Origin: VAXT01 sp963827725
Lineage (GTDB): Bacteria; Actinomycetota; Thermoleophilia; Gaiellales; Gaiellaceae
NCBI GenBank assembly: GCA_963827725.1
Contig: CAWHBM010000001.1
Coordinates: forward strand, 806,001-870,000
Reading direction: 5' to 3'
Length of the DNA stretch: 64,000 nt
Shown: in pieces, positions 18,001-25,944 of the stretch
Layout: the number at the start of each line of letters is the position of its first letter
How positions within the stretch are numbered: position 1 is the stretch's first letter
Notes under the pieces: model-generated
Told to the model about the DNA's origin: nothing
The model's database searches: none
The model's input: the letters and a program-made list of their open reading frames with translations, nothing else
Position numbers and translations under genes: made by a program

Positions 18001-18642
18001 GACGCAGACGGTGAAGTCGGGGAGCCCGAGCAGCCTGACCAGGGACAGATCACCTCCGTCTGGTATCGCTTCACTCCGTCGGCCAGCGGGATGGCGCACT
18101 TCGACACCTGTACCGACGTCCTGTACGACGGGTACATGGCTTCCTACACCGGCGACGCGGTCGACAACCTCACCAACATCGGCTTCAACGACGATGGCTG
18201 CGGCGGTTTCGAAACCGGAAGCATCCTCGAGTTCGAGGTCACTGCCGGCACGAACTACTCGCTCGCTCTCGACGGCTTTGCGGGTGAGGTTGGGGACTTC
18301 ACGCTCACGTATGCCATCCCTGCCGCTCCGCCGCCGCCACCACCTCCGCCGCCACCGCCTCCGCCTCCGCCACCGCCACCACCACCACCGCCTCCGCCAC
18401 CACCTCCGCCGCCACCACCTCCGCCACCGCCGCCACCTCCACCGGCACGCTGCCGAGTCCCGAGGGTGATCGGACTGAGGCTCGCTCGGGCACGGGTTGT
18501 GATCCGCAGGGCCCGCTGCTCAGTCGGCCGCGTACGCCGCGCTCGCTCCAGGCGAGTCGGCCGCGTGATCGCTCAGAGCCCGAGGGCCGGCGCCATTCGT
18601 CCCCGCGGGTTCCGGGTGAACCTGGTGGTCGGCAGGCGGTAA
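15058..18642 (+). CDS. Secreted BNR/sialidase-type propeller with PPC and PASTA domains
   Basis: An exported protein of about 1194 aa. The signal peptide (IVSAIVVIAAAFAAIVLGAQ) precedes a long beta-propeller with BNR/VPS10-like elements (GILKTTNAGATWTVIG, GTGDLNYGS, GIWATANGGTTWSFMAG). A first Pro/Gly linker (17862-17937) follows, then a PPC-type beta domain (NNDFVNAVTLSG ... SVWYRFTPSASG ... LALDGFAGEVGDFTLTY), then 39 prolines (18328-18444) and a PASTA tail almost identical to the preceding gene. GTG 15058 follows GGGGAGGGAA. No Asp/Arg sialidase triad is clear, so binding or scaffold roles are as likely as catalysis. It is a tandem neighbour of the metalloprotease and ends at a terminator. 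Confidence 0.88.
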   Translation: MRRMRIVSAIVVIAAAFAAIVLGAQHWAGASSSASPPRFVPVPGSEKGEQFALMDTYWNDRLTYPTGHFNPAWLRRAARQDARIVRSVPSNSDHPSGSTWTALGPRPERMTGCTGCFDYGFTEGRINAMVVDPTTTTNGSIVAYSATIGGGVWKTTNCCSNTTTWTATTDDPLISTIAIDTLAMDPDDHNTIYAGTGDLNYGSFSMGSQGILKTTNAGATWTVIGADVFGPAYTQPPGQFPQYDAVGKVRVDPNNSNIVAAGTKKGFFVSYNGGTDWTGPCTTNAFATQRQDITGLELTDMGGGATRIFAAVGVRGFATTVQYDLGENGANGLYGATMPASGCPTFSSIASNANGFVYGTAVSGSPYTTGANMNAGSGTKYSNPTTGNQLGRIDIAVAPSNPQVMYAQVQSIAGNTAGNCGGAPGCQLGIWATANGGTTWSFMAGSQGPSLGGCGFDYPQNWYDQGLAVDPNNADRLFVDTYDIWFATRTGTTLNNLTCGYDGSSGHVVHVDQHALAFVPGSSSILLVGSDGGAFSTTEAHLASSTVEPTWINMVGGLNTIEFYSGDISGYFATSPNPSAAGGAQDNAPSVAGFSGYPTGPVQWQMTIGGDGFYARIDPVGSAAGESRRYFVGNNSGGMSRCVTTASLTCRGGGAGYGNVRGGWASDTQSFILPFDLFHGGITGGDDCAAAGVPGGCGHLVAGTTRVWETIAGGNATMNTGSWYVTNNPPTQNMTKQTLGNRSFINQVKYSPKWSSQAIAGTNDANVWIGFNLGTGTASQANWVDVTGGNIVLPNRPVLGIALDAASPNATLATGYAAVGGFDANTPATPGHVFQVTCAANCATFTWANKSGNLPDIPVDSIIVNHNIPQQVFAGTDWGVYYTDDITVASPTWFRFEDGMAHSMVWDMQIDRGATTLSAWTRGRGAYVYPLDGAGPPPPPPPPPPPGPPPPPPPPPPEPPNNDFVNAVTLSGSGTIGGTVVDADGEVGEPEQPDQGQITSVWYRFTPSASGMAHFDTCTDVLYDGYMASYTGDAVDNLTNIGFNDDGCGGFETGSILEFEVTAGTNYSLALDGFAGEVGDFTLTYAIPAAPPPPPPPPPPPPPPPPPPPPPPPPPPPPPPPPPPPPPPPARCRVPRVIGLRLARARVVIRRARCSVGRVRRARSRRVGRVIAQSPRAGAIRPRGFRVNLVVGRR
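18328..18639 (+). repeat. Poly-Pro + PASTA cassette, copy B
   Basis: 39 proline codons (18328-18444) plus a PASTA-coding segment. By hand count the last 201 nt differ from the copy ending at 52632 at about 17 positions, and a 49-nt core is identical. Confidence 0.9.
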
Positions 18643-18666
18643 GCGGCCAAGGAAACGATGAATTGG

Positions 18667-18700
18667 GGGGCGCCCGCGTCGAGTGGGCGCCCCTTCTTTG
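18667..18700 (+). terminator. Rho-independent terminator
   Basis: The perfect 9-bp stem GGGGCGCCC (18667-18675) and GGGCGCCCC (18685-18693) with a 9-nt loop is followed by TTCTTTG. It lies 25 bp after the propeller-PASTA stop and just before tRNA-Ala. Confidence 0.85.
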
Positions 18701-18723
18701 TTCGGCTACCCTTGGCGTGCTGC

Positions 18724-18796
18724 GGGGCTATAGCTCAGCTGGAAGAGCGCCTGGATCGCACCCAGGAGGTCGTCGGTTCGAGTCCGACTAGCTCCA
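18724..18796 (+). tRNA. tRNA-Ala (anticodon CGC)
   Basis: A 73-nt cloverleaf: acceptor GGGGCTA pairs with TAGCTCC, D arm AGCTCAGCTGGAAGAGC, anticodon stem CCTGG/CCAGG with loop ATCGCAC (anticodon CGC), and T arm GTCGG-TTCGAGT-CCGAC. The discriminator is A and CCA is not encoded. It decodes GCG. Confidence 0.96.
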
Positions 18797-18797
18797 T

Positions 18798-19123
18798 CCC
18801 GCTTCCCTGACCGGCGGCGGGCTCCCGCCGGGCAGAGCCCGGCTCCGCCCACCGCCTCGCGTCGCTCAGCCCCCTCCTGCGAGCGGCCCGTGTGTGCCAA
18901 CACTGTTCCACTCGCATACGGGGTCTGAGCGACACGTCAGGAAACCGGGAACCCGCTTCCCTGACCGGCGGCGGGCTCCCGCCGGGCAGAGCCCGGCTCC
19001 GCCCACCGCCTCGCGCCGCTGAGCGCCCTCCGGCGAGCGGGCCGTGTGGCCTAACACTGTCCCACTCGCCTACAGGCGCTCAGCGACACGTCAGGAACCG
19101 GGAACCGCTTTCCTGACCGGCGA
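18798..19123. repeat. Tandem ~154-bp direct repeat downstream of tRNA-Ala
   Basis: Copy 1 (18798-18951) and copy 2 (18952-19104) share long identical stretches, including the first 65 nt. A third partial copy (19105-19123) begins CCGCTTTCCTGACCGGCG. Each unit holds a GC-rich dyad (GCGGGCTCCCGCC / GGGCAGAGCCCGG) and ends near CGACACGTCAGGAA. It contains no convincing gene. Together with the terminator and tRNA it fills the roughly 500-bp gap 18643-19170. Confidence 0.85.
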
Positions 19124-19169
19124 GTCGCCCCGCCCCGGGCGGCGCCGCACGCGCGCCCCGTCGCCGGCG

Positions 19170-19319
19170 GAGCTCGTTGAGGAGGCGATCGACCCGGTCT
19201 GCGGCATGACCGTCGCCGTCGCCGCGGCGAAGGAGACGGCTGTCCGCGATGGCGTCACCTACTACTTCTGCAGCGCGCACTGCCGTAAGCGGTTCAAATC
19301 CGAAGCCGCGCACGTCTGA
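19170..19319 (+). pseudogene. YHS-domain metal-binding fragment
   Basis: The frame encodes ELVEEAIDPVCGMTVAVAAA followed by YYFCSAHCRKRFKSE, a complete YHS motif with four Cys-type positions that binds heavy metals (Cu-like) in P-type ATPases and monooxygenase subunits. The only upstream in-frame start (GTG 19044) lies inside the tandem repeat, and the residues it would add look non-coding. It may therefore be a remnant of a longer protein whose 5' part was displaced by the repeats, or a short gene with an unrecognised start. It is convergent with xdhC, 12 nt away. Confidence 0.55.
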
Positions 19320-19331
19320 CTTCGACGCGGC

Positions 19332-20384
19332 TCAGACTTCGGCGTGGATGCGGGTCGTCGACTCGCGGAGGCGTCCGCCCTCGCGCGCGGCTCGGACGGC
19401 CATGATCTCGGCCAGGATCGAGATCGCCGTCTCCGCGGGCGAGTGCGCGCCGATGTCGAGGCCGCACGGACCGGAGACTCGCTCGAGCGCCGCCTCGTCG
19501 ACACCGGCCTCGAGCAGGCTCTGGCGCCGGCGCTCCTGGGCCTTGCGCGAGCCGAGCGCACCGATGTAGAACGCGTCGGTCCCGAGCGCCCCTGCGATCA
19601 TCGGGACGTCGAACTTGTCGTCGTGGGTCAGGACGACGATCGCGGTCGCGTGGTCGGGGCGCACCTGGGCGAGGGTCTCTTTCGGCCAGGCCACGACGAT
19701 CTCCTCGGCGCTCGGCAGCCGCTCAGGCGTCGCGAAGCGACCTCGCGCGTCGGCGACTATCGTGCGCCAGCCGATCCCGCGCGCCGCGTGGCAAAGCGCC
19801 TCGGCGGTGTCGACGGCACCGTAGATCAGGAGTCGCGGCGGGGGCCCGTAGACGTCGGCGAAGACGTTGCGGCCTGCGATCTCCACGACGCCGCTCCGTC
19901 CTCTCTGGATCAGCTGCGTTGCCCGCTCGGCGACGTCCTCTGGCGCCTCGCCGACGCGATCTCCGTCCTCCGTGACGAGGAGCTCGGATCCCAGGTCGTC
20001 ACCGTCGAGCACCGTCAGCACGACGGCTCGCTTGCCGTGATCGACGACCTCCAGCAACCGCTCAGCGAGCGGCCGTCGCACCTCGTCCACAAAAACGTCG
20101 ATCTCGCCACCGCAAGGCAGGCCGAGGCTCAGTGCAAGTTCGTCTGAGATTCCGTAGGAGAGGAGCCGGGGCGGCCCACCGGCAAGCACTTCCTGCGCAC
20201 TCTCGTACACCTCGTTCTCGACGCAACCGCCGGAGACGGAGCCAGCGAGCTCGCCCTGCGCGGAGATCGCGAGCTTGGCGCCGATCGGCCGCGGAGCCGA
20301 ACGCCTCGTTGCGACGACGGTCGCGAGGGCGATGCGGTCGCCGCGGATGAGCCAGCGGTGGATGTCGTCCCGGATTTCCCGCAT
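19332..20384 (-). CDS. XdhC/CoxI-family molybdenum-cofactor insertion protein
   Basis: This family binds molybdopterin cofactor and delivers it, after sulfuration, to xanthine dehydrogenase or CO dehydrogenase-type enzymes. The N-terminal XdhC domain contains GAKLAISAQGELAGSVSGGCVE with the conserved Cys and GLPCGGEIDVFVD. The C-terminal Rossmann domain begins RLLIYGAVDTAEALCHAARG and includes IVVLTHDDKFD and FYIGALGSRK. The length is 350 aa. No molybdoenzyme is in the window. A TAAGAT box lies 9 nt before the ATG. It is divergent from the ABC transporter genes. Confidence 0.92.
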   Translation of the reverse strand: MREIRDDIHRWLIRGDRIALATVVATRRSAPRPIGAKLAISAQGELAGSVSGGCVENEVYESAQEVLAGGPPRLLSYGISDELALSLGLPCGGEIDVFVDEVRRPLAERLLEVVDHGKRAVVLTVLDGDDLGSELLVTEDGDRVGEAPEDVAERATQLIQRGRSGVVEIAGRNVFADVYGPPPRLLIYGAVDTAEALCHAARGIGWRTIVADARGRFATPERLPSAEEIVVAWPKETLAQVRPDHATAIVVLTHDDKFDVPMIAGALGTDAFYIGALGSRKAQERRRQSLLEAGVDEAALERVSGPCGLDIGAHSPAETAISILAEIMAVRAAREGGRLRESTTRIHAEV

Positions 20385-20471
20385 CTGGCGAAGATCTTAG
20401 CCCCGGGCTCGCGACTTACTTCGGAGCGTTCCGTCGGCCCCCCGCCGACGACCCGCTCGTAGACTCCCGCG

Positions 20472-21314
20472 ATGGTCCCAGCCTTGCTCGTGGAGGACGC
20501 CGCCAAGCGCTACGGGCGCGTCCAGGCGCTCGACGGGGTCAGCTTGGAAGTGCAACCCGGCGAGCTCGTGGGCCTGCTCGGACCTAACGGAGCGGGGAAG
20601 TCGACCCTCGTCAAGATCGCCTGCGGGCTGATTCGCGCCTCCCGCGGCCGCGCGGAGATCTGCGGAGCGCCGGCGGGATCTCCGCCCGCCCGCGCCGCGC
20701 TCGGCTACCTCGCCGAGCTCTTCCGTTTCCCGGGCTGGTACTCAGCCGACGAGGTGCTGCGCCTGCACCAGCGACTCGCCGGCTCGTCCGGCGGTGAGGG
20801 CGAACGCGGGCAGTTGCTCGAGCTCGTCTGGCTCGCAAACGCCCGCCGTGTGCGGGTCGATGCGATGTCCAAAGGGATGCAGCAGCGGCTCGGGATCGCG
20901 CAGGCGCTCGTCGGGTCCCCGCCGGTGCTGCTGCTCGACGAGCCGACGAGCGCGCTCGACCCGGCCGGCCGGCGGACCGTCCGCGCACTGCTCGAGGAGC
21001 TGCGCGAGCGCGAGATCGGCGTCCTTCTCAATTCGCACCTACTGAGCGAGATCGAGCTCGTCTGCGACCGGGTCGTGATCCTGTCTCGCGGCCGAGTTGT
21101 CGCGGAGGGCCGCCCCGAGGATCTCTCACAGGCGCGAGGCGTGGAGATCGAGACCGACGAGGGAATCCGGCTCTTCCCCGAGGCGCTGCGGGATCAGGTT
21201 CCCGGGCTCGTCGAGCAGCTCGTCCGCGAGGGCCGGCAGATCTACGGGGTGCGTGTGCTTGCAACGAGCCTCGAGGAGGAGTACCTCGAGGCGGTCGGAG
21301 GCGACACGGCGTGA
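20472..21314 (+). CDS. ABC transporter ATP-binding protein
   Basis: The nucleotide-binding subunit of an ABC-2 type exporter. Walker A is GLLGPNGAGKST (about residues 36-47), Walker B is LLLDEPTSALD, and the switch His is in LLNSHLLSE. The signature loop reads SKGMQQR instead of LSGGQ, a variant common in NosF/CcmA-like subfamilies. The length is 280 aa. A TAGACT box ends 6 nt before the ATG, suggesting a leaderless transcript. The downstream permease overlaps by 4 nt. Confidence 0.93.
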   Translation: MVPALLVEDAAKRYGRVQALDGVSLEVQPGELVGLLGPNGAGKSTLVKIACGLIRASRGRAEICGAPAGSPPARAALGYLAELFRFPGWYSADEVLRLHQRLAGSSGGEGERGQLLELVWLANARRVRVDAMSKGMQQRLGIAQALVGSPPVLLLDEPTSALDPAGRRTVRALLEELREREIGVLLNSHLLSEIELVCDRVVILSRGRVVAEGRPEDLSQARGVEIETDEGIRLFPEALRDQVPGLVEQLVREGRQIYGVRVLATSLEEEYLEAVGGDTA

Positions 21315-22162
21315 GAGCGGTGCCGATCATCGCCGGCTACGCCCTCCAGGAAGCGCTCCGGCGCCGGATCTTCCATGTCGTCCTGCTGCTGACGGCCGTT
21401 TATCTCGGCCTCTATTGGTTCGGCGCCGACACAGCGTTCGAGGAGGTGGCTCAGTTCGAGGGCAGCCTCCCGGTTGAGGAGCGGGAGCTCACCGGCGGGA
21501 CGCTCTTCGGCCTCTCGATGTTCGGGACGCTCTTCCTCGGAGCAGTGCTGGCGGCCTTCCTGACGCTGGGAGTCGTCCGCGGGGACGCGGAGCGTGGCCT
21601 GCTCCAGCCGCTCGTTGTGCGACCCGTCGGCCGCGGCGCACTGCTCCTCGGGCGCTTCCTCGGAGCCGCCGCCGTCTGCGTCCCGTACGTGCTCGCCGTC
21701 TACACGGCTTGCGCTCTGATCACGTGGACGGCCGGCGATTGGTGGCCCGACCAGTTCCTGCGCCCCGGCGTCCAGCTCGCGGTCGGAGTGCTCGTGATCG
21801 CCGCGCTGGGGCTCTTCGGGTCAGTGTTTCTGTCGGCGACCGCCAACGGGATCGCGATCTTCATGGTCTTCGGCGCGGGTCTCGTTGCGGGCCTACTCGG
21901 CCAGATCGGCGAGGCTCTCAACTCCGAGACGCTCGAGACCATCGCCCACCGGACGTCGTGGGCGCTGCCGTTCGAGGCGCTCTACCAGGACGCGCTCTAC
22001 CGGATCACCTCCGAGAGCCGCGGCTTCACGGGCCTCGCGATCCAGCTCGGGCCTTTCGGGGGCTCGCAGGCGGGCGGCACCAACCTTCCGCTGTGGGTGA
22101 TCGCGTACTTCGCGGTCGTGCTTGCCGCGACGCTCGCCGCCTTTTCGCGCAAGGACCTCTAG
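21311..22162 (+). CDS. ABC-2 type transporter permease
   Basis: The membrane partner of the preceding ATPase. The N-terminus (IIAGYALQEALRRRIFHVVLL) leads into the first helix, then five further hydrophobic segments (around LFGLSMFGTLFLGAVLAAFL, FLGAAAVCVPYVLAVYTACAL, LAVGVLVIAALGLFGSVFL, IFMVFGAGLVAGLLGQIG and the C-terminal WVIAYFAVVLAATLAAF). The cytoplasmic loop GVVRGDAERGLLQPLVVRPVGR is typical of NosY-like permeases. The length is 283 aa. GTGA overlap gives translational coupling. The substrate is unknown. Confidence 0.9.
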   Translation: MRAVPIIAGYALQEALRRRIFHVVLLLTAVYLGLYWFGADTAFEEVAQFEGSLPVEERELTGGTLFGLSMFGTLFLGAVLAAFLTLGVVRGDAERGLLQPLVVRPVGRGALLLGRFLGAAAVCVPYVLAVYTACALITWTAGDWWPDQFLRPGVQLAVGVLVIAALGLFGSVFLSATANGIAIFMVFGAGLVAGLLGQIGEALNSETLETIAHRTSWALPFEALYQDALYRITSESRGFTGLAIQLGPFGGSQAGGTNLPLWVIAYFAVVLAATLAAFSRKDL

Positions 22163-22263
22163 CCACCCGGCGTTCTCAGTCAATTCTTAGCCTGCTCTCA
22201 GGCTGGCCTTAGACGGTCCGGGTTTCCTGGACGGAACAACTCAACGGATGAGAGGGAGACGCG

Positions 22264-23274
22264 ATGCCTGACCAACTGACCGCCGCCGACGAGGGGCCGA
22301 ACTTCGACGACTCGCTGGAGGGTGCGCTCTTCGAGATCAAGCGCGTTATCGCCGGGCAAGACACGATGCTCGAGCGTGTGCTCGTCTGCCTGCTGGCGGA
22401 CGGGCATCTGTTGATCGAGGGGGTTCCCGGCCTCGCGAAGACCCTGACGATCAAGACGACGGCAGAAGTCCTCGGCGGCACCTTCAACCGCATCCAGTTC
22501 ACACCCGACCTGATGCCGAGCGACCTCATCGGCACGCGGGTCTACCGCCCAAACGACGGCCGGTTCGACGTCGAGCTGGGACCCGTGTTCTGCAACTTCC
22601 TGCTCGCAGACGAGATCAACCGCGCGCCGGCGAAGGTCCAGTCGGCGCTGCTCGAGGTCATGCAGGAGCGGCAGGTCACGATCGGCAAGGAGTCGTTCGC
22701 CGCGCCGAGCCCGTTCCTCGTCCTCGCCACTCAGAACCCGATCGAAGCGGAAGGCACGTATCCCTTGCCCGAGGCGCAGGTCGACCGGTTCATGCTGAAG
22801 GTCGTCGTCGGATACCCCTCGCCCGAGGACGAGCTGACGGTCGTCCACCGCTCGCTGGCAGGTCTGGCGCAGGTGCGACAGATCATCGACCTCGACGAGC
22901 TCTCGGCGCTCCGTGAGCGGGCGCGGCAGGCCTATGTCGATCCCGCCCTCTCACGCTATGCGGTTCAGATCGCCGGCGCGACCCGTGACCCGGAGGCCGT
23001 GGGGCTGTCCGAACTGAGCGGCTATGTCTCGTACGGGGCCAGTCCGCGAGGCCCGATCTCGTTGATGACCGCGTCCCGGGCGCTCGCGCTGATTCGCGGA
23101 CGCGACTACGTGTTGCCGCAGGATGTTCGTGACCTCGCCAAGGACGCGCTGCATCACCGCCTGGTCCTCAGCTACGAGGCCCTGGCGGCCGAAGTCAGCG
23201 CCGACTCGATCATCGACGCGGTGCTCGAGACCGTGCCGATACCGGAAATCGACCTCGCGGAGCGCGCGGCTTGA
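22264..23274 (+). CDS. MoxR-family AAA+ ATPase
   Basis: A MoxR-type AAA ATPase that acts as a chaperone for VWA-domain partners. Walker A is in EGVPGLAKTLT and Walker B in LADEINRAPAKVQSALLEVM. The family pattern FNRIQFTPDLMPSDLIGTRV and sensor TQNPIEAEGTYPLPEAQVDRF are present, with a C-terminal lid. The length is 336 aa. The ribosome site GAGGGAG precedes ATG 22264. It is the first gene of a three-gene overlapping operon with DUF58 and VWA proteins. Confidence 0.95.
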   Translation: MPDQLTAADEGPNFDDSLEGALFEIKRVIAGQDTMLERVLVCLLADGHLLIEGVPGLAKTLTIKTTAEVLGGTFNRIQFTPDLMPSDLIGTRVYRPNDGRFDVELGPVFCNFLLADEINRAPAKVQSALLEVMQERQVTIGKESFAAPSPFLVLATQNPIEAEGTYPLPEAQVDRFMLKVVVGYPSPEDELTVVHRSLAGLAQVRQIIDLDELSALRERARQAYVDPALSRYAVQIAGATRDPEAVGLSELSGYVSYGASPRGPISLMTASRALALIRGRDYVLPQDVRDLAKDALHHRLVLSYEALAAEVSADSIIDAVLETVPIPEIDLAERAA

Positions 23275-24200
23275 GCGGCGCGGCTCTCAGCCGTGAGCGC
23301 ACGCCCGACCGGCCGGGCCCCGGACCGCTGCCCGAGTCGTTCCTCCGCGCGATCGACCTGCAGATCGGCCGCCGCATCGACGGCCTGCTGGCCGGCGAGC
23401 ATCGGACCGCGGCGCTCGGCATGGGGACGGAGCTCGCTCAGGTCCGGGAATGGGAGCCGGGCGACGACGTCCGGCGCATCGACTGGAACGCGACGGCCCG
23501 AACGAACGAGTTGCAGGTGCGCGTCGACGTCGCAGAGCGCGCCCTCACGTCCTGGCTGCTGCTCGACGTCTCTCCGTCGATGCGGTTCGGTACTGCCGAT
23601 CGGCGAAAGTGGGACGTGGCGGAGGGCGTCGCGGTGGCGACCGGGCATCTTGCCTCGCGCCGCGGAAACCGCATCGGCATCGCCACGTTTGGTGGGGCCG
23701 AGCCCCTTCTGCTCAGACCGCGCCAGGGCAGGGTCGGCCTGCTCGCGGTCCTGCTTGCGGTTCGCCGCGAGCCGGAGACCGAACGGCTGGGCGCGACCTC
23801 GATCGGCAATGCGCTCACCCAGGTTGCCCGAGTCGCGCGCCAGCGGTCGCTGGTCGTGGTCGTTTCGGACTTCCGCGGGCCGCGTGACTGGCGGGCTCCG
23901 CTCCTGCAGCTGGCGTCGCGGCACGCGGTCGCGGCGGTCGAGATCCGGGATCCCCGGGAGCAGGAGCTGCCGAACATCGGTCACGTCTGGCTCGTCGACC
24001 CGGAGACCGGACGCAAGCTGCACGTCGACACAGCCCGCCGCCGTCTGCGCGAGCGCTTCGCCGAGGCGGCAGCCGAGGACCGAGCCGCGCTGGCCCGCGA
24101 GCTGGCTTCGCTGGGCGTACCGCACCTCACGCTGTCGACCGCCGGCGACTGGCTCCGCCCGTTCGCGGCGTTCGTCGACCGGGAGAGGAGGCGGAGATGA
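23271..24200 (+). CDS. DUF58 domain protein
   Basis: A soluble protein of the DUF58 family, always near MoxR ATPases. The hallmark REWEPGDDVRRIDWNATART is at about residues 60-80. A VWA-like fold follows (LLLDVSPSMRFG as a DxSxS metal-site pattern; VVVSDFRGP). The length is 309 aa. TTG 23271 overlaps the moxR stop (TTGA), and the 3' end overlaps the VWA gene by ATGA. It probably acts with MoxR and the VWA membrane protein in assembling or activating an unknown envelope target. Confidence 0.9.
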   Translation: MSGAALSRERTPDRPGPGPLPESFLRAIDLQIGRRIDGLLAGEHRTAALGMGTELAQVREWEPGDDVRRIDWNATARTNELQVRVDVAERALTSWLLLDVSPSMRFGTADRRKWDVAEGVAVATGHLASRRGNRIGIATFGGAEPLLLRPRQGRVGLLAVLLAVRREPETERLGATSIGNALTQVARVARQRSLVVVVSDFRGPRDWRAPLLQLASRHAVAAVEIRDPREQELPNIGHVWLVDPETGRKLHVDTARRRLRERFAEAAAEDRAALARELASLGVPHLTLSTAGDWLRPFAAFVDRERRRR

Positions 24201-25159
24201 GCTTCGCCAGCCCGTTCATCCTGTGGGGGCTCCTGTTCATACCGGTCGCACTCGTCGGCTACTGGCTCGTGCAGCGGCGGCGGATCAAGTACGCGGCTCG
24301 CTTCACGAACCTCGACCTGCTTGCGAACGTCGTCGACGCCTCGCCCGGCCGCCGGCGCCATCTGCCTGCGCTTTTCGCGCTCATCGCTCTCGCGGCCCTC
24401 GTCGTCGCAATGGCGAGGCCTCAAACCGTCGTCGCCGTTCCTCGCGAGGCGGCGACCGTCGTGCTGGCGATGGACGGTTCGGCGTCGATGCTGGCGACCG
24501 ACGTTCCTCCGACGCGGCTCGACGCCGCCAAGTCGGCGGCCTCGACCTTCCTCGACGCCTTGCCAGAACGCTTCCGCGTCGGTCTCCTGTCGTTCTCGGA
24601 CGCGGTGAAAGTGCTCGAGGAGCCGACCGACGATCGTGAGGCCGTGCGCACCTCGCTCGACGGCATCCAGGGCGAGGTTGGCACGGCGATCGGCGAAGCG
24701 ATTCGGGAGGCAGTCGCTCTCGCTCCTCGCGACGAGAACGGTGAGCTCTCGAAGGACACGCTCTTCGCCGTCTTGTTGCTCTCGGACGGGGCTAACTCGT
24801 CCGGGGTGGAGCCCAGTGTCGCCCTCGACGAAGTGAAGGACGCCGGCATTCCGATCTACACGATCGCGCTCGGAACGGAGGCGGGCACCGTGGACATTCC
24901 GAACGCCTTCGGCGACGTGCAGACCTACGACGTGCCACCGGACCCGGAGACGTTGCGGCAAATCGCCGAGGAAACCGGCGGCCAGTTCTTCGAGGCCCCG
25001 ACCGAAGCCGATCTCCAGGCGGTCTACGAAGAGATCGGCTCCCAGGTCACCTACGAGGACGAAGAGCGGGAGTTGACGGCGGCCTTCGCCGGCGCCGGCG
25101 CCTTCTTCCTCCTGATCGGCGCCGGCCTCTCTGCCCTCTGGTTCGGGCGGATCCCGTGA
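24197..25159 (+). CDS. VWA-domain membrane protein (BatA-like)
   Basis: Two N-terminal helices (PFILWGLLFIPVALVGYWLV; LPALFALIALAALVVAMA) flank a short cytoplasmic loop. A von Willebrand A domain follows with a MIDAS site (LAMDGSASMLATD), the Thr of EVGTAIGEAI and the Asp of LLLSDGANSSG. A C-terminal helix (FAGAGAFFLLIGAGLSALW) closes the protein. The length is 320 aa. It is the third member of the MoxR-DUF58-VWA operon and would be the metal-dependent adhesion partner of MoxR. Confidence 0.93.
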   Translation: MSFASPFILWGLLFIPVALVGYWLVQRRRIKYAARFTNLDLLANVVDASPGRRRHLPALFALIALAALVVAMARPQTVVAVPREAATVVLAMDGSASMLATDVPPTRLDAAKSAASTFLDALPERFRVGLLSFSDAVKVLEEPTDDREAVRTSLDGIQGEVGTAIGEAIREAVALAPRDENGELSKDTLFAVLLLSDGANSSGVEPSVALDEVKDAGIPIYTIALGTEAGTVDIPNAFGDVQTYDVPPDPETLRQIAEETGGQFFEAPTEADLQAVYEEIGSQVTYEDEERELTAAFAGAGAFFLLIGAGLSALWFGRIP

Positions 25160-25179
25160 TCGCCTGAGCCGACAGCTCT

Positions 25180-25944
25180 TCAGACGGCGACAGCGCGCCG
25201 GTACCGCCAGATCGAGAGCGTCGCGAACACTCCCGTGATCACGATCGCCCAGACGATCGACAACCAGACGTCGTTGCCGGCGGGAGTTCCGACGAACAGG
25301 GCGCGCGCCGCGTCGACCATGGTCGTGAACGGGTTGTGCGCAGCGATCGGCTCGAGCCAGTCCGGCATCGTCTCCACCGGCACGAACGCCGAGGAGACGA
25401 ACGTGACCGGGAAGAGGATCGTGAAGCTGTATGCGTTTGCCGCCTCCGGGGAGGATGCCGTGAGGCCGATGAACGCGAACACCCAGGAGAAGGCGTACCC
25501 GAACAGCAGCAGCAGCCCGATGCCGGCGATCACCTCCGGGGCTTCGGTCGAGAAGCGGAAGCCGACCGCGATCCCGACCGCGAACATGACGACGAGCTGG
25601 ATGATGTTGGTTCCGACGTCCGCGAGAATCCGGCCCGCGAGCACGGCCGGGCCCCACATCGGCAGCGAGCGGAAGCGGTCCATCAACCCCTTCTTCAGGT
25701 CCTCGGAGAGGCCGAGCGCCGTGACGAACCCGCCGAAGACCATCGACTGGACGATGATCCCGGGGATCAGGAAGTCGACGTAGTCGAGGCCCGGCGTCTC
25801 GATCGCCCCGCCGAAGACGTAGACGAAGAGCAGCACGAACATCACTGGCTGCACGGTGAAGCCGACCAACAGGTCGGGCTGCCGGGGGATCCGCAGCAGG
25901 CTTCGCTTGGCCAGTACGACGGTGTCGGCGGCGGCGTTCCTCAT
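25180..25944 (-). CDS. ABC-2 permease, DrrB family
   Basis: The membrane subunit of a drug or lipid exporter. It has six hydrophobic segments. The sequence includes LRIPRQPDLLVGFTVQPVMFVLLFVYVFGGAI, the family loop GLSEDLKKGLMDRFRSLPM, and a C-terminal part with PVETMPDWLEPIAAHNPFTTMVDAARALF, typical of the daunorubicin-resistance DrrB group. The length is 254 aa. ATGA overlap with the upstream ATPase gene. The cargo is unknown. Confidence 0.92.
   Translation of the reverse strand: MRNAAADTVVLAKRSLLRIPRQPDLLVGFTVQPVMFVLLFVYVFGGAIETPGLDYVDFLIPGIIVQSMVFGGFVTALGLSEDLKKGLMDRFRSLPMWGPAVLAGRILADVGTNIIQLVVMFAVGIAVGFRFSTEAPEVIAGIGLLLLFGYAFSWVFAFIGLTASSPEAANAYSFTILFPVTFVSSAFVPVETMPDWLEPIAAHNPFTTMVDAARALFVGTPAGNDVWLSIVWAIVITGVFATLSIWRYRRAVAV

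Noticed and set aside
15277..18099. 940-aa minus-strand frame over the BNR propeller
   Set aside because: Same type of antisense shadow; the plus-strand gene is clearly supported.
18798..19123. CRISPR array
   Set aside because: Units are 154 bp and abut directly, without short repeats separated by unique spacers.
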